Positions 7,449 through 18,998 of a stretch of DNA of 20,825 bases are shown here, piece after piece. The notes beneath the pieces were generated by a model, which saw only the letters and a list, made by a program, of their open reading frames with translations, ran no database searches and was not told where the DNA came from. Each line of letters starts with the position of its first letter. Position 1 is the first letter of the stretch. A program made the translations under genes and the position numbers. Source of the DNA: JBPYFK01 sp051984675 (GTDB taxonomy: Bacteria > Actinomycetota > Actinomycetes > Mycobacteriales > Pseudonocardiaceae); contig JBPYFK010000132.1 of NCBI GenBank assembly GCA_051984675.1, positions 1 through 20,825 of the forward strand, read 5' to 3'.

Positions 7449-8188
7449 CGGTCAGAATCATGCGCCACCTGCATACCCAGACGATTCGCGTGAACCGCAG
7501 GGTGCTGCGACGGTGGCCACTGGTCGCGGGCACCGGGCTTGCCATGGTCCTCGTGGTCGGCCTGCTGATCCCGTGGTTCCTGCTACCGCCGGCCTCCCCT
7601 GAGATCGCAGCCCGCGCACAGGACGCGCCGAGCGCGCAGGACGCGTCGGGCTGGACGCCCACCCCGTCCGGCCCGATCGGCCCGGCCGACCGCAAGCTGC
7701 TGACCAAGGTCCGCCAAGCCAACCTCTGGGAGGCCCCGACCGCGCAGCAGGCCCAGCAGCAGGCCAGCACCCAGCGGGTCAAGGACGTCGGGATGACGCT
7801 GATGAACGACCACGTGCAACTCGACCAGCAGTTGCACGCGCTGGCCAGCGAGCTCAACGTCGCCCTGCCCGACCAACCCAGCGACGAGCAGCGCGGCTGG
7901 ATGGCCGAGCTGGCCGGCAAGAACGGCCCGGACTACGACCGGACGTGGGCCAACCGGTTACGCGGCGCCCACGGCCAGATCTTCACCCTGGCCTCCCAGG
8001 TTCGGGCCGGCACCAGGAACTCCCAGATGCGCGGCTTCGCGGACTTCGCGGTCGCCCTCGTCGCCAAGCACATGCGGTTGTTGGAAAGCACCAACTTTGT
8101 CGATTTCTCGGCATTACCGCCGCCCATGACACCACCGTCCACAGTGGCGCTCGTTCCCTCGCCCCGGCAGCCCGCCGGATCGCCGTAA
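7445..8188 (+). CDS. DUF4142 domain protein with N-terminal membrane anchor
   Basis: A 247-residue protein: a basic N-terminus, one hydrophobic segment (about 25-48), then an extracytoplasmic DUF4142-like helical domain (about 82-218). Support comes from the pattern DRKLLTKVRQANLWE, a VKDVGMTLMNDHVQLDQQL helix and a final AKHMRLLEST helix. DUF4142 proteins are four-helix, ferritin-like-fold envelope proteins of unknown function; this one ends in a Pro-rich tail. The GTG at 7445 overlaps the preceding stop codon (GTGA), so translation is probably coupled. An ATG at 7460 is an alternative start that would keep the membrane segment. It lies between two other exported proteins. Confidence 0.8.
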   Translation: MTVRIMRHLHTQTIRVNRRVLRRWPLVAGTGLAMVLVVGLLIPWFLLPPASPEIAARAQDAPSAQDASGWTPTPSGPIGPADRKLLTKVRQANLWEAPTAQQAQQQASTQRVKDVGMTLMNDHVQLDQQLHALASELNVALPDQPSDEQRGWMAELAGKNGPDYDRTWANRLRGAHGQIFTLASQVRAGTRNSQMRGFADFAVALVAKHMRLLESTNFVDFSALPPPMTPPSTVALVPSPRQPAGSP

Positions 8189-8235
8189 CGACCCGTCGTT
8201 CGCGTGCGAGCAGACGTCACACCAGGGAGACAGAG

Positions 8236-9336
8236 ATGCAACGGAAAGGACTGCACCGGCGGCCGAAGGCCGTCCGGTTGCTCATCGCCACCGCCGGAGC
8301 GCTCCTCGTGGCGGGAGCCGCGATCGGCATGGGAGCCGCGGCCGCGCACCCGCCGAACGACTCCACAGCCACCAGCACAAGCAGTAGTACATCCAGCGGT
8401 TCGTCCGGCGGCGGCCAGGACGCTGGCGCCGGCAACTCGGACGGAACGCACCAGGACGTCGGCCCGTTCGCCAAGGACTTCGTCGACATCACGAAGGTGA
8501 CACCGAACGTGCAGCAGGCCCAGCAGAAGAACAACGCCTCCACCGGCACGTTCGTGTCGGACTGCGGTGTTAACCAGGAAGGCCACCACAACCCGGACAA
8601 CTTCATCGTCGCTCCGGGTGTGCGCGACGGTGCCCAGCACGTGCACGACTACGTCGGCAACGACTCCACCAACGGGGACTCCACCGATGACAGCCTGGCC
8701 GCGGCCGGCACCACGTGCAAGAACCAGGGTGACAAGTCCGCCTACTTCTGGCCCGTCCTGCGCGTCCTGGGGCAAAACGACGTCGACGCGAACGCGCAGG
8801 GCGGCGGAAAGGACGGCAACCTCGGCAAGATCCAGCAGGCCCAGTCGGCGAAGCTGGAGTTCCGCGGCAGCCCGGCCGGGAAGGTCACCGCGATGCCGCA
8901 GTTCCTGCGGATACTCTTCGGTGACGCCAAGGCCGCCTCGAACGGGGGCGGGAACGGCAAGCCCGCCTGGACGTGCACCGGGTTCGAGGACCGGCTCACC
9001 AACAAGTACCCGCTGTGCCCGAAGGGGGCGCAGGTCGAGCGTATCCATGACTTCCCCAACTGTTGGGACGGCAAGAACACCGACAGCGAAGACCACCGGT
9101 CGCACATCGTGGACCCGCAGGACGACGGCTCGTGCCCGCAGGGCTTCACAGCGGTGCCTCAGCTGCGCGTGACGCTGACCTACAACGTCCCGCAGAACAC
9201 CAAGTTCGCCGTCGACACCTTCCCGGAAGAGGAACACAACCCGCTCACCGACCACGACGACTTCGAGAACGTCATGTCGAACAACCTCATGAAGCAGATC
9301 GTCACCTGCATCAACAACAACCAGCGCTGCCAGTGA
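8236..9336 (+). CDS. Secreted DUF1996 domain protein
   Basis: A 366-residue exported protein. The N-terminus has basic residues, a hydrophobic core (about 13-37) and a plausible AAAAH cleavage region. A Ser/Thr/Gly low-complexity stretch (about 42-70) follows. The rest resembles DUF1996: HVHDYVGN at 135-142, FWPVL at 171-175, FPNCWDGKN at 273-281 and HRSH at 287-290. Several conserved Cys residues (for example 110, 161, 247, 261, 277, 300) are likely disulphide-bonded. The family is known from fungi and actinomycetes, and its function is unknown to me. AGGGAGA at 8224-8230 supports the ATG at 8236. It lies 47 nt after the DUF4142 gene, in the same apparent operon. Confidence 0.85.
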   Translation: MQRKGLHRRPKAVRLLIATAGALLVAGAAIGMGAAAAHPPNDSTATSTSSSTSSGSSGGGQDAGAGNSDGTHQDVGPFAKDFVDITKVTPNVQQAQQKNNASTGTFVSDCGVNQEGHHNPDNFIVAPGVRDGAQHVHDYVGNDSTNGDSTDDSLAAAGTTCKNQGDKSAYFWPVLRVLGQNDVDANAQGGGKDGNLGKIQQAQSAKLEFRGSPAGKVTAMPQFLRILFGDAKAASNGGGNGKPAWTCTGFEDRLTNKYPLCPKGAQVERIHDFPNCWDGKNTDSEDHRSHIVDPQDDGSCPQGFTAVPQLRVTLTYNVPQNTKFAVDTFPEEEHNPLTDHDDFENVMSNNLMKQIVTCINNNQRCQ

Positions 9337-9379
9337 CCGGCCGCGGCGTTGACATTCTGGCTGAACGGAGCGCGAACGA

Positions 9380-9868
9380 ATGTCCACTGTGTCCCCGGAG
9401 TCCGCCACCGACCTCGGGCCTCGCGAGGTCCTGGCCCGCTACCGTCGCGCGATGCTCGACAAGAACGCCGACGACCTGGCCGCGCTGTACGCGGTCGACG
9501 CGATCCACGAGTTTCCGTTCCTGTTTCCGGGCGTACCGGCGCGCTACCACGGGCGGGAGGAAGTGCGCACCGGATACAAGGCGGCGTGGGCTGCCAGCCC
9601 GGCCCGGCCACGGCAGGTGCATGAAGTCGCCGTTCACGACTCGACAGATCCCGAGGTGATCACTGTCGAGCAGAGCATCAGCGGAACGGTGATCACCACC
9701 GGTGAGGCGTTCGAGTTCCCGGCTCTGCTGGTGATGCGCGTGCAGCACGGCCTGATCGCGCACATCCGCGACTACGTCGACGGCTTGGCCGTGGCCCATG
9801 CCCTGGGCCGGCTGCCGACTGTGGCCGCGATGCTCGGCGGGCACCTGCCCGGATCACCGACCGGCTGA
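9380..9868 (+). CDS. NTF2-like / SnoaL-fold protein
   Basis: A 162-residue protein of the nuclear transport factor 2-like superfamily, small alpha+beta cone folds that serve as isomerases, hydrolases or ligand-binding proteins. Supporting pattern: a first helix (EVLARYRRAMLDKNADDLAALY), then VDAIHEFPF and YHGREEVRTGY, a strand region with VITVEQSISG, and the closing LIAHIRDYVDG. No signal peptide is visible, so it is probably cytosolic, unlike its three upstream neighbours. It begins 43 nt after the DUF1996 gene, with GGAG upstream of the ATG. The substrate cannot be predicted. Confidence 0.75.
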   Translation: MSTVSPESATDLGPREVLARYRRAMLDKNADDLAALYAVDAIHEFPFLFPGVPARYHGREEVRTGYKAAWAASPARPRQVHEVAVHDSTDPEVITVEQSISGTVITTGEAFEFPALLVMRVQHGLIAHIRDYVDGLAVAHALGRLPTVAAMLGGHLPGSPTG

Positions 9869-9884
9869 GGTGCGTGGTCGCCGG

Positions 9885-9886
<2 letters not shown>
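9859..9886. terminator. Weak bidirectional hairpin between convergent genes
   Basis: GACCGGC (9859-9865) pairs with GCCGGTC (9880-9886) across 14 nt. It spans the 16-nt gap between the SnoaL-like and UvrA-like stop codons, where a shared terminator is expected. The loop is long, so support is modest. Confidence 0.35.
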
Positions 9887-12284
<2,398 letters not shown>

Positions 12285-12383
12285 CGTGTCTCCATCTGGT
12301 ACGCGGGGCAGCCCACGCGGTCCCGTCGTCGTCGCCTGGCACGATCCCTCGCCGTCAGGCGGCTCGGGCACCTCACGCCACAC

Positions 12384-12740
12384 TCATCGGTCCTGGAGCA
12401 GCCCGAGGACGTTGCCATCGGGGTCGGTGACGGTGGCCACCACCCGGCCGCCACCGACCTCGTGCGCGGGCTCGTTCACGGTGGCACCCGCGGCGGTCAC
12501 CTCGGCCAGCTTCGCCTCAAGGTCGGAAACGTGCCAGTAGGCCACCGGTGAGGTCATGCCTTGCGGTCCACCACCTGGCACCAACCCGATGTGCTGGCCC
12601 TCGGCCTCGAAGCCGACGTAGTAGGACTCGTCGTGCTGCGGCCGTACGCCGAGCAGGGCGGTGTAGACCTCCTTGGCCGCCGCCAGGTCGGAAACGGGAT
12701 GCAGCACGGTCTTGATTCCCTGGGTGGAAGAGCCGGTCAT
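12384..12740 (-). CDS. VOC-family (glyoxalase/bleomycin-resistance fold) protein
   Basis: A 118-residue single-unit VOC protein built from two beta-alpha-beta-beta-beta modules. Patterns: GIKTVLHPVSDLAAAKEVYTALLG at the N-terminus, YYVGFEAEGQHIGLVPGG in the middle, AYWHVSDLEAKLAEVTAAGA starting the second module and DPDGNVLGLLQ at the end. VOC proteins act as metal-dependent lyases, dioxygenases or drug-binding resistance proteins. His14 is a possible metal ligand; others are not assigned. CAGGAG just upstream selects the ATG at 12740 rather than one 27 nt earlier. The UvrA-like gene downstream suggests a shared stress or drug-response role, which is inference. Confidence 0.85.
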   Translation of the reverse strand: MTGSSTQGIKTVLHPVSDLAAAKEVYTALLGVRPQHDESYYVGFEAEGQHIGLVPGGGPQGMTSPVAYWHVSDLEAKLAEVTAAGATVNEPAHEVGGGRVVATVTDPDGNVLGLLQDR

Positions 12741-12839
12741 GGTCGCTCCTGAAGTCGCGGGGCACATCTCGTGGACGGTGACGTCCTGGCGGTCACGCTA
12801 ACCGCGGCTCGGTGCCCGGCGCTTCTCGATTCCTGACCG

Positions 12840-12863
12840 GTCTGGCCCCCGGTACGGCCAGAC
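12840..12863 (-). terminator. Likely terminator of the formate dehydrogenase operon
   Basis: GTCTGGCC (12840-12847) and GGCCAGAC (12856-12863) form a perfect 8-bp stem with an 8-nt loop, starting 1 nt after the stop codon of the NrfD-like gene. No T-run follows, as is usual in GC-rich actinomycetes. Confidence 0.55.
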
Positions 12864-12864
12864 G

Positions 12865-13791
12865 CTACCGGCCCGTGGGCTGTTGCAGCCGTTGCCGCTG
12901 CGGGACCACGGTGTAGCGCGGGTCCCGGGCGGAGACCCGACCGGCGTCGAAGACGCCGTAGCGGGCCGCCATTGCCGCAGCGGTCAGGCACAGCCCGGAA
13001 CCGATCGCTGCCACCCGGCTGCGCGCGGCGAAGGCCGCTGTCGTAGCACCTGCGACGGTCAGCGCTTGGGCGAGCGTGAGAGCCGTGCCGGCCCGGCCGC
13101 TGCGGTAGACCTCACCGAGCAGCCCGCCCGCCCGGCGGTGCAGCCGGGAAGTCGCGGCTAGCTCCAGCGCCGACCCGGCGACCGCCATCGTGGCCGCCGG
13201 CCGCACCTGATCCGCTCGCACGGACGGCGCCGCGGTCGAGAGCATCCCGGCGGCGCCCGCGCTGAGCACCGCGCCGCCGGCGAAGACGAACGGCAGCTCC
13301 CGATACACCTCGTGCCAACCCGGCACAGCGGTATCCGCCAGCAGCACGGCGGTATAGGTCGTCATCGCCGGGCCCAGCGCTGCGGCGACCGCGCCGGCCG
13401 CTCGACCGGCCGCCGGCCACCACCCCGTGATCTCGCTGGCCGCAGCCGCCGCCGACGCGGCCGAAAACGGCGCCAGAATCCACGACCCGACGCTGAGCGG
13501 GGAGGTCGGTTTGAACACCCGCAGCATATTGAGGAACCGCGCCGGCCGCCCCAGGTCGTGCATCAGCGCCAGCACACTCACCGACGAGCCGGCCGCCGCC
13601 ACCACTCGCCCGGTACGGCCCAGCGCCGGCCAACCGGTTGCTCCGGCGGCTTCGGCCATCATCGCCGACGCCCCCGCCATGCCGCCCAGGTAGAGGTAGG
13701 CGGGCACGTCCGGCACCTTCCACACCGGAGGCTTGAGCACCGGCTGGCCGTAGTAGGACCGGAATCCGGCATCGCTGCCCTGGGTCGTCAT
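12865..13791 (-). CDS. NrfD-like membrane anchor subunit of formate dehydrogenase
   Basis: A 308-residue, Ala-rich polytopic membrane protein of the NrfD/PsrC type. Such subunits anchor Fe-S/molybdopterin enzymes and exchange electrons with quinones without haem. Visible: YYGQPVLKPPVWK near residues 13-25, several hydrophobic segments, and a conserved loop containing DLGRPARFLNMLRVFKPTSP. AGGAGG upstream supports the ATG at 13791, which overlaps the Fe-S subunit stop as ATGA (4-nt overlap), so it is translationally coupled. A haem-type FdnI anchor, as in E. coli formate dehydrogenase-N, is absent. It is the last gene of the operon, followed by a hairpin. Confidence 0.85.
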   Translation of the reverse strand: MTTQGSDAGFRSYYGQPVLKPPVWKVPDVPAYLYLGGMAGASAMMAEAAGATGWPALGRTGRVVAAAGSSVSVLALMHDLGRPARFLNMLRVFKPTSPLSVGSWILAPFSAASAAAAASEITGWWPAAGRAAGAVAAALGPAMTTYTAVLLADTAVPGWHEVYRELPFVFAGGAVLSAGAAGMLSTAAPSVRADQVRPAATMAVAGSALELAATSRLHRRAGGLLGEVYRSGRAGTALTLAQALTVAGATTAAFAARSRVAAIGSGLCLTAAAMAARYGVFDAGRVSARDPRYTVVPQRQRLQQPTGR

Positions 13792-14681
13792 CGCGGCCTC
13801 CTGGCGAAGCAACCGGCAATCAACACCGCTGCGGTCACCGCCGCCGCAGCGGCGTGCCGCCACATCGACGGCAGGTCGGCCGTGGTGACCACGGGATCTG
13901 GCGGCAGCCCGTACACCTCTGGGTCGTCCAGCAGCAGGAAGAACGCCCCGTCTCCGCCGACCCCGTCGGTGGGCTCGTGACCGTACAACCGGGCCTCGGG
14001 CACGCCTCGCTCGTGCAGCTCGTCAACCCGCCGGGCGGCACATTCGCGCAGTTCGTCCAGCGGACCGTACTGGATCGACTCGGTCGGGCAGGCGGTCGCA
14101 CACGCCGGGGCGAGTCCGGCACCGAGCCGGTCCTGACACAGCGTGCACTTGGCCGCCCCACCGGTGTCCGCGCGCACGTCGATCACGCCGTACGGGCAGG
14201 CGGGCACGCAGTAGCCGCATCCGTTGCACACGTCGTCCTGCACGAACACGGTGCCGTACTCGGTGCGGATCAGCGCCCCGGTCGGGCACACGTCCAGGCA
14301 CGCCGCGTGGGTGCAGTGCTTGCACACGTCCGAAGACATCAACCACCGCAGGTCACCGTCGCCGGTCTGCGCGGCCGGCGGCCCGTTGCCCGGCATCCCG
14401 AGGTCCACAGCGGACGGTTTTCGTTGCTCGACGAAGGCCACGTGCCGCCACGTGGCCGCACCCAGCGCACCGGTGTTGTCATACGACATGCCCGTGAGGT
14501 CGAACCCCTCGTCCGGCAGCAGGTTCCACTCCTTGCACGCCACCTCGCACGCCTTGCACCCGATACACACGCTGGTGTCGGTGAAAAACCCCATTCGCTG
14601 GGGATGCTCCGCCGGGTAGCCCGCCTCGCCGGCCGGGTCGTCCAGCGGGCCGCTCAACCGGTTCTCCCACGCGCTAGACAT
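13788..14681 (-). CDS. Formate dehydrogenase iron-sulfur (beta) subunit
   Basis: A 297-residue electron-transfer subunit with four cysteine groups for four [4Fe-4S] clusters: C39/C42/C45/C49, C120/C123/C128/C132, C152/C155/C158/C162 and C179/C182/C194/C198. They would form the wire from the molybdopterin subunit to the membrane. A hydrophobic segment near the C-terminus (about 276-292) followed by RRPR can act as a membrane anchor, as in FdnH-type subunits. GGGGAG 7 nt upstream supports the ATG at 14681, which overlaps the alpha-subunit stop by 8 nt. The 3' end overlaps the NrfD-like start by 4 nt. Confidence 0.92.
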   Translation of the reverse strand: MSSAWENRLSGPLDDPAGEAGYPAEHPQRMGFFTDTSVCIGCKACEVACKEWNLLPDEGFDLTGMSYDNTGALGAATWRHVAFVEQRKPSAVDLGMPGNGPPAAQTGDGDLRWLMSSDVCKHCTHAACLDVCPTGALIRTEYGTVFVQDDVCNGCGYCVPACPYGVIDVRADTGGAAKCTLCQDRLGAGLAPACATACPTESIQYGPLDELRECAARRVDELHERGVPEARLYGHEPTDGVGGDGAFFLLLDDPEVYGLPPDPVVTTADLPSMWRHAAAAAVTAAVLIAGCFARRPR

Positions 14682-17600
14682 CGCCCGCTCCCCCATATCC
14701 CGGATCGGTGCCGGTGATCTCGGTGATGCCGGCCCGGCGGCGGTAGTCGGCCACGAACCGCACCAGATCCCGCCCGCGCGGGCGCCGCCCCGCACGGATG
14801 TCGCACGCGCCCGCCTTGGATTCCATGATGTGCACGTTCGGGTCCAGCGCGACGTTGACCAGCTCGTTGGCCGCGTCTCCGGTGACCAGGCCGTTCGGCC
14901 CCCAATGCCACGGAATCCCCACCTGGTGCACGGTGCGCCCGTTCAGCCGCAACGACCGCATCCGCTCGGTGACCAGCACCCGCCCCTCAATCGCGTTACG
15001 CGCCGTGACCACCGTCGCCCAACCGAGGTGGCTCAAGCCGCGCTCGGCTGCCAGCTCGGGAGAAACCTCCAGGAACATCGCCGGCGCCAACTCACTCAAA
15101 TGCGCCAACCACCGGCTCATCCCACCGGCCGTGTGCTGCTCGGTCAGCCGGAACGTGGTGAACACGTACGGGAACACCTCCGCACCCGGCTCGCCGTCCG
15201 AGGGCTGGTAGCGGTTCTCCGGCCGGGACCGCACCTCCCGCGCCGGATTGCGCTGCTGCCCCGGATACACCGGGTTACCCTCCGGCGACTCCTGCGGCTC
15301 GTAGTGCGCCGGCATCGGCCCGTCCGCCAGCCCCACCGGCACATACAGCCACCCGCGACCGTCGGACTTCATGATGAACGGCTCGCTACCCGCGATCGCC
15401 GCTGGCCCCCACGCCCCCGGCTCGGGCCGGTAGTCCGGTGCCTTGGCCCGGTCGAAATCCGGCACGTCATGGCCGGTCCACTCACCACGCTCGGCGTCCC
15501 ACCACACGTACGCCTTCGCCGCGCTCCACGGCCGACCGAGCGGATCGGCCGACGCCCGGTTGTAGAGCAGGCGACGGTTGGCTGGCCACGACCATCCCCA
15601 CTCGGGCGCCACCCAGGACTGCTGCTGCCCCGGGCGCCGCCGGGCCGCCTGGTTCACCTCGTCGGCGAACACCCCGCAATAGATCCAACACCCACACCGC
15701 GTCGAGCCGTCGGAGGCGAGTTCGGTGAACGACGACAGCGCCCGCCCGTGCGAGTCCTCGCCGTTGATCTCCCGCAGCACCGCCGCCGCGCTCGGCTCCT
15801 CCAGCCGCCCCTCGGTGGGGTAATCCCAGGTCAACTCCAGGATCGACCGGTCATGCCGCCGCTGCACAGAACCGCGCCAAGCCTGCCGCGCCGCCAGCTT
15901 CTGCCGAATACGACGCCCCAGATGGTAGAAGAACCACAAGTCGCTGCGCTGGTCACCGCGCGGCTCGACCGCCTTGTGGTGCCACTGCAACAACCGCTGC
16001 GTGTTGGTGAACGTGCCGTCCTTTTCCGTGTGCGCGGCAGCCGGCAGGAAGAACACCTCCGTGCCAATGTCCTCAGTGGACATCTCCCCGGAGGCGATCT
16101 CCGGTCCGTCCTTCCAGAACGTCGCCGTTTCCACCATCTGCAGGTCCCGCACCACCAGCCAGTCCAGGTTGGCCAGGCCCATCCGTTGCTGCTTGGCGTT
16201 CGCGCTGCCCACCGCCGGGTTCTCCCCGACGACGAAATAGCCCTTCACCGTGCCGTCGATCTGGTCGGCCACGGTCTGGTACGTGCTGTGGTCACCCGTC
16301 ATGCGCGGCAGATAGTCGAAACAGAAGTCGTTGTCCGCTCGGGCGTTCTCGCCCCACCACGCCTTGAGCAGGCTGACCAGGTAGGAACGCATGTTGCCCC
16401 AATAGCCCTTGGGACGGCCCTCCGTCGCGACGAACGACTCCAACGTGTCATCGGTGTACGCGTGCGGCATCGGGAGATAACCGGGAAGCAGGTTGAACAG
16501 CGTGGGAATGTCGGTCGACCCCTGAATACTGGCGTGCCCGCGCAACGCGAGAATTCCCCCACCGGGCCGGCCGATATTGCCCAGCAACAACTGCAGAATC
16601 GACGCCGTGCGAATGTACTGCACGCCCACCGTGTGCTGTGTCCACCCCACCGAATACGCGATCGTCGACGTGCGCTCCCGACCAGAGTTACGCACCAGCG
16701 CATCCGCCACCCGCGCGAACACCTCCTGAGGCACGCCGCAGGTACGCTCGACCATCTCGGGGGTGTAACGGGAGAAATGCCGCTTGAGGATCTGGAACAC
16801 GCACCTCGGATGCTGCAACGTCTCATCCAGCCGGGACGTCACCCCGTGACCCGGACCGTCGGCGTACTGCCAGCTGGCGGAGTCATAGGCGGCAGCAGCC
16901 CGATCCAGACCCGAGAACACCCCGTCCAGATCCTCGGTGTCCGCGAAATCCTCCCCGACAATCACCGGGGCGTTGGTGTAGGCCACGACGTAGTCATGGA
17001 AGTAATGCCCACCTTCGAGCACGTGACGCACCAACCCGCCCAGAAACGCGATGTCACTACCCGCCCGCAACGGCACATGCAGATCCGCCAAGGCCGAAGT
17101 CCGGGTAAACCGGGGGTCCACATGGATCACCGGCGCACCACGCCGCTTGGCCTCCATCACCCACTGAAACCCGACCGGGTGCGACTCGGCCATGTTCGAC
17201 CCCTGGATGAGAACGCAGTCCGCGTTCGCCAGGTCCTGCTGGAACGTCGTGGCGGCACCGCGCCCGAAGGAGGTTCCCAGACCGGGAACCGTGGAGGAGT
17301 GTCAAATCCGCGCCTGATTCTCCACCTGAATCGCCCCCAGGGCCGTGTAGAGCTTCTTCATCAGGTAGTTCTCCTCGTTGTCGAGGGTCGCCCCACCCAA
17401 GCTCGCGATCCCCATGGTGCGATGCAGCGTCCGACCGTCGGCATCGGTCTGCTGCCAGGTCGTATCGCGCGTCGCGATGACCCGCTCCGCGATCATGTCC
17501 ACCGCGGTGTTCAGGTCCAGGTCCTCCCAGTCAGTACCCCCCGGGCGGCGGTACCGCACCCTCGTCGGCCGGTACGGCGAACGCACCAGCTCACCGCTGG

Positions 17601-17868
17601 CCGCCCCCTTCGGGCACAACCGACCACGGCTGATCGGTGAATCCGGGTCCCCCTCGATCTGCGTCACCGCGCCCTCACGCACAAACACCCGCTGCCCGCA
17701 CCCAACCGCGCAATACGGGCACACCGACCGCACCACGGCGTCGGCCTCCTCAGTACGGGAACGACGCGCATCCGTGACCGCCGAACGTGCCGCCGTACCC
17801 CGGCCCAGCACATCCGCGCCGGTGACCTGCCGCACCACCGGCCACCGCCACCCACGCCGCTCGGCCAT
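14674..17868 (-). CDS. Formate dehydrogenase alpha subunit, selenocysteine-containing (TGA read as Sec189)
   Basis: A 1064-residue molybdopterin (bis-MGD) oxidoreductase that oxidises formate to CO2. The N-terminal [4Fe-4S] motif is C50/C53/C57/C85. At codon 189 (17304-17302) an in-frame TGA interrupts an otherwise continuous protein: NQARI, then TGA, then HSSTVPGLGTSF and GSNMAESHPVGF. That is the selenocysteine context of formate dehydrogenase-N-type enzymes, with the expected His next to Sec. A SECIS hairpin follows. Automated gene calls would split it into a 17937-17302 fragment and a piece starting at 17193. I chose the ATG at 17868 because it has GGGGG upstream and starts the family-typical RWPVVRQ(V/L)TG region; an upstream GTG at 17937 has no RBS. 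No clear Tat signal is seen: the GTG extension has RRF but no hydrophobic core. The stop overlaps the Fe-S subunit start by 8 nt. Confidence 0.93.
17272..17304 (-). promoter_or_regulatory. Selenocysteine codon and bacterial SECIS element
   Basis: On the minus strand TGA (17304-17302) is followed after 11 nt by GGTTCCCGGTCTGGGAACC (17290-17272): a perfect 7-bp stem with loop GGTCT. From memory the E. coli fdhF SECIS has the same 11-nt spacing and the same GGUCU apical loop, the part bound by SelB. This explains how the TGA is decoded and rules out a simple nonsense mutation. Confidence 0.92.
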
Positions 17869-17960
17869 CGCGCCCCCAGGCGTCGTCCCAGCGTTCTCCC
17901 CGTCTCCCGCGAGCGTGAACCGCCGCGGCAACCGCACGCAACCGAACGCAGGTACCAGGA

Positions 17961-18998
17961 TCAGCGCACCACGATCGCCTTGTCCCCGGCAGGCACCAGC
18001 TCACCGATCACCACGCCACCGGGCACCTCTCCTCCCACCAGCAACCCCCCGGACGTCTGCGCATCCGCCAGCAGCAACCCTTCCTGCTCACCGAGCGCAC
18101 CCAAGTCGACATGCGGACGTACCCAAGCGAAGTTGCGTTTCGTGCCACCACTGACATACCCGTCCCGAAGCGCCTCCCGCGCCCCCTCCACAAACGGCAC
18201 CGCCGAGGCGTCCACGACCGCCGACACGCCACTGGCCCGCACCAACTTGAACAGATGACCGAGCAACCCGAACCCCGTGACATCCGTGGCACACGTCAAC
18301 CCGGCCGCCACCGCCGACGCCGACGCCTCCGCGTTCAGCGCCGTCATCACCTCCACCGCCTGCGGAAACACCTCACCGGTGGCCTTGTGCCGGCTGTTGA
18401 GCACCCCCACACCCAACGGCTTGGTCAGCGACAACGGCATCCCCGCACGTCCGGCGTCGTTGCGCAACAACCCCTGTGGAGACGCCACACCCGTGACCGC
18501 CATCCCGTACTTCGGCTCCTGATCATCCACGGTGTGCCCACCACCGACCGGACAACCGGCCAGCGCGAGCACATCAGCGCCGCCGCGCAGCACCTCGCGG
18601 GCCAGCTCAACGGGCAATCGCTCCCGCGGCCACGACAACAGGTTCACCGCGACCACCGGGCTCCCACCCATGGCATAGACATCCGACAGCGCATTCGCCC
18701 CGGCGATCCGACCCCAGTCATACGGATCATCCACCACCGGCGTGAAGAAGTCCGCCGTCGCCAACACCGCCATACCACGCGACACCCGCACCGCCGCGGC
18801 ATCATCACCGCAGTCCAGACCGACCAGCACGTCCTGGCCCACGGCGTCGAACTCCGGCCCGGACGCCAGCCCCGCCACCATCGCTTCCAACTCCCCCGGC
18901 GGGACCTTGCACGCACACCCCCCACCGTGCGCGTACTGGGTCAACCGGTACTCAGTCACCCGCTCCTGGACCGCCCGCGACGCAACGGAGCCCCTCAT
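17961..18998 (-). CDS. selD: Selenide, water dikinase (selenophosphate synthetase)
   Basis: A 345-residue enzyme (E. coli SelD is 347) that makes selenophosphate, the selenium donor for Sec-tRNA, from selenide and ATP. The N-terminus reads YRLTQYAHGGGCACK (17-31), matching the E. coli active site GCGCK: Cys28 is the catalytic residue and Lys31 the essential lysine. It uses Cys rather than Sec, so the protein can be made without selenium. The glycine-rich N-terminal loop and the AIRS/PurM-like ATP-binding body (GLDCGDDAAAVRVSRG, GGHTVDDQEPKYGMAVTG) are clear. The ATG at 18998 gives the family length. No Shine-Dalgarno is seen, and a -10-like TAGCGT ends 7 nt upstream, suggesting a leaderless transcript. 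The gap to the formate dehydrogenase alpha gene is 92 nt, so it is probably the first gene of that operon. Confidence 0.93.
   Translation of the reverse strand: MRGSVASRAVQERVTEYRLTQYAHGGGCACKVPPGELEAMVAGLASGPEFDAVGQDVLVGLDCGDDAAAVRVSRGMAVLATADFFTPVVDDPYDWGRIAGANALSDVYAMGGSPVVAVNLLSWPRERLPVELAREVLRGGADVLALAGCPVGGGHTVDDQEPKYGMAVTGVASPQGLLRNDAGRAGMPLSLTKPLGVGVLNSRHKATGEVFPQAVEVMTALNAEASASAVAAGLTCATDVTGFGLLGHLFKLVRASGVSAVVDASAVPFVEGAREALRDGYVSGGTKRNFAWVRPHVDLGALGEQEGLLLADAQTSGGLLVGGEVPGGVVIGELVPAGDKAIVVR

Noticed and set aside
17302..17304. Nonsense mutation or frameshift splitting the formate dehydrogenase gene
   Set aside because: The codon is exactly at the known Sec position, is followed by a SECIS hairpin with correct spacing, and the frame continues with conserved sequence.
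14830..17640. 936-codon open frame on the plus strand
   Set aside because: It is antisense to the formate dehydrogenase alpha subunit; the sequence is Arg/Pro/His-rich with no recognisable fold.
17961..18998. Selenocysteine in SelD itself
   Set aside because: The catalytic position is encoded as Cys28 (GGCACK) with no in-frame TGA, so no recoding is needed.
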